Assembly: GCA_001604185.1 (NCBI GenBank)
Contig: LVAV01000066.1
Span: 1-64,000 of the forward strand
DNA: 64,000 bases
From: Clostridiales bacterium Firm_16
Lineage (GTDB): Bacteria; Bacillota; Clostridia; Saccharofermentanales; Saccharofermentanaceae
Direction of reading: 5' to 3'
A program made the translations under genes and the position numbers. Positions 62,702 through 64,000 of this stretch are shown here, in pieces; within the stretch, counting starts at the first letter, position 1, and every line of letters starts with the position of its first letter. The notes under the pieces were generated by a model. That model saw only the letters and a list, made by a program, of their open reading frames with translations. It searched no databases and had not been told where the DNA came from.

Positions 62702-62818
62702 GGTCCTGCTGCGATGGCGCGAGCGCGGCGCCGTGCGTCTGATCTGATTCCGCGGCCCGCGTGATCTGCTCTGCGCGATGATCTTGCAACCTGCACTTCG
62801 CGCGATTCTAATGCATCA

Positions 62819-62856
62819 AAAAACCTGCCGCCGAGATTTCCTTGGCAGCAGGTTTT
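62819..62856. terminator. bidirectional terminator between the zinc-ribbon gene and carB
   Basis: AAACCTGC/GCAGGTTT stem extended by GCC/GGC inside; TTTT on plus, and T6 after the stem on minus, so it serves carB also. Confidence 0.8.
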
Positions 62857-62946
62857 CTGTTTGTTTCGTTTCGTTCAACGACGTACGGCGCTGGCCGTGA
62901 TTCGGGCGCGGGGCCGGTGGCCGGATCCGTGCGGACCGGGCAGCGA

Positions 62947-63999
62947 TCAGATAATGTCGTTGTGGTGATCCTGCAGGGACTTCACCGGGAAGTTCGGGTT
63001 GTTCTTGTAAGCCTTGATTCCCTCGGCGCTGGCTTTTGCAGCGGCCATAGTGGTGATGTACGGAACTCTGTGACGGATCGCTTCTTTTCTGATGTAGCTG
63101 TCGTTGTGGACAGAGGTCTTACCGGCCGGTGTGTTGATGATCAGCTGGATCTCACCGTTGGTGATCTTGTCCGTGATGTTCGGACGACCCTCGTAGAGCT
63201 TGTTGACACGCTCAGCCTGGATGCCGGCGGCCACGATCATCTCATAGGACTTACCGGTTGCCAGGATGTGGAATCCAAGCTCGTCGAAATCCTTGGCGAT
63301 GTCGATGAGTTCATCCTTATCACGATCGCATACAGACAGAAGCACGTTACCCTCAGAAGGCAGCTTGGTCTGGGTTGCTTCCTGAGCCTTGAAGTAAGCC
63401 TCACCGAAGGACTCGGAAATACCGAGAACCTCACCGGTGGAACGCATCTCCGGTCCGAGGACAGGGTCAACTTCCTGGAACATATTGAATGGGAAGACAG
63501 CTTCCTTTACGCCATAGTGCTTGATGATACGATCCTTGAGCTCCGGAACCGGGGACGGCTTGCCGGTCAGCTCGGATGTCATGATCTCCGTTGCAACCTT
63601 AACCATGTTGATAGCGCAGACCTTGGAAACCAGCGGTACTGTACGGGAAGCACGCGGGTTCGCCTCGAGAACGTATACCACGTCATCCTCGATCGCGTAC
63701 TGCATATTCATCAGACCACGTACATTCATCTCGATCGCGATCTTTCTGGTGTAATCCTTGATGGTTGCGATCTGCTTCTCGGTCAGGTTCTTGGAAGGCA
63801 GGATGCAGGCAGAGTCACCGGAGTGAACGCCGGCCAGCTCGATGTGCTCCATAACTGCCGGAACGAAGCAGTGCTCGCCATCGGAGATCGCGTCTGCCTC
63901 ACACTCGGTAGCGTGGTGCAGGAAACGGTCGATGAGGATCGGACGGTCAGGAGTAACACCTACTGCCGCGTCCATATAAACACGCATCATCTCGTCGTC
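62947..63999 (-). CDS. carB: carbamoyl-phosphate synthase large subunit, C-terminal part (5' end outside window)
   Basis: CarB makes carbamoyl phosphate from bicarbonate, ammonia and two ATP for pyrimidine and arginine synthesis. The visible 350 residues cover the second ATP-grasp domain (RGLMNMQYAIEDDVVYVLEA, then NPRASRTVPLVSKVCAINM) and the C-terminal allosteric MGS-like domain (SEGNVLLSVCDRDKDELIDI; INTPAGKTSVHNDSYIRKEA). Full CarB has about 1070 residues; the frame stays open to the window edge (DDE before the first Met). The end is a normal stop followed by a terminator. Confidence 0.96.
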   Translation of the reverse strand, partial: DDEMMRVYMDAAVGVTPDRPILIDRFLHHATECEADAISDGEHCFVPAVMEHIELAGVHSGDSACILPSKNLTEKQIATIKDYTRKIAIEMNVRGLMNMQYAIEDDVVYVLEANPRASRTVPLVSKVCAINMVKVATEIMTSELTGKPSPVPELKDRIIKHYGVKEAVFPFNMFQEVDPVLGPEMRSTGEVLGISESFGEAYFKAQEATQTKLPSEGNVLLSVCDRDKDELIDIAKDFDELGFHILATGKSYEMIVAAGIQAERVNKLYEGRPNITDKITNGEIQLIINTPAGKTSVHNDSYIRKEAIRHRVPYITTMAAAKASAEGIKAYKNNPNFPVKSLQDHHNDII

Positions 64000-64000
64000 A

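Noticed and set aside
1..64000. tRNA or rRNA genes
   Set aside because: No tRNA cloverleaf or GTTCRANNC box in proper context and no rRNA-like stretch was noticed; a tRNAscan-SE run would settle it.

Overview
This window looks like a chromosomal segment of an anaerobic, Gram-positive Clostridia-type bacterium (Bacillota) from a gut or rumen. The signs are near-consensus Shine-Dalgarno sites, sigma-A promoters that are mostly extended -10 (TGnTATAAT), many lipoproteins, a T-box leader, ECF sigma/anti-sigma pairs, and plant-polysaccharide enzymes (GH51, GH3, GH36, a pectate-lyase-like beta-helix). DUF4214 and Pro-Thr-Lys linkers also fit rumen Clostridia. The genus cannot be fixed from sequence alone; a Saccharofermentans- or Lachnospiraceae-like lineage is a guess.

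Layout. 0-5 kb: the 3' part of a TnpB gene with a possible guide-RNA tail, a tiny membrane protein, a sigma-70 factor with a membrane partner, a lipoprotein, and an XRE-regulator/membrane-protein pair. 5.1-25.8 kb: a block flanked by two direct copies of the last 26 bp of guaA (25 of 26 identical), which is what an integrated genomic island at the guaA 3' end leaves behind. Inside are two paralogous zinc-ribbon membrane proteins, each with a small one-helix partner, a third zinc-ribbon protein, remnants of a LuxC-like reductase and a NUDIX hydrolase, two tandem DUF6273/fibronectin-III surface proteins, a leucine-rich/DUF4214 surface protein, a beta-helix protein and a cystatin-like lipoprotein. 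No integrase is visible, so the island, if real, is decayed.

25.8-41 kb: guaA (ATP-PPase half only), an XRE regulator, two glycosyltransferases, an ECF sigma/zf-HC2 anti-sigma pair, a PAP2 phosphatase, a GH51 arabinofuranosidase, two MATE exporters, two adjacent MgtC-like proteins, a GH3 lipoprotein and a small zinc-ribbon protein. Then comes an array of 52-bp palindromic tandem repeats.

41.7-45 kb: the most distinctive locus, an XRE-cupin-AMP-ligase fusion preceded by a complete T-box leader with its own sigma-A promoter. A T-box on an acyl-CoA-synthetase-like gene ties the enzyme to an amino acid; the likeliest specifier is isoleucine (AUC). I infer a role in using branched-chain short fatty acids for amino-acid supply.

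44.7-64 kb: a lipoprotein/GH36/ComB operon, three tandem paralogous lipoproteins that join a propeller-like half to a solute-binding half, an HtrA protease, a 61-bp tandem-repeat array in a divergent intergenic region, a two-gene operon (Lys/Thr/Pro repeat protein plus a 1155-residue zinc-ribbon membrane protein), and the 3' end of carB running off the window.
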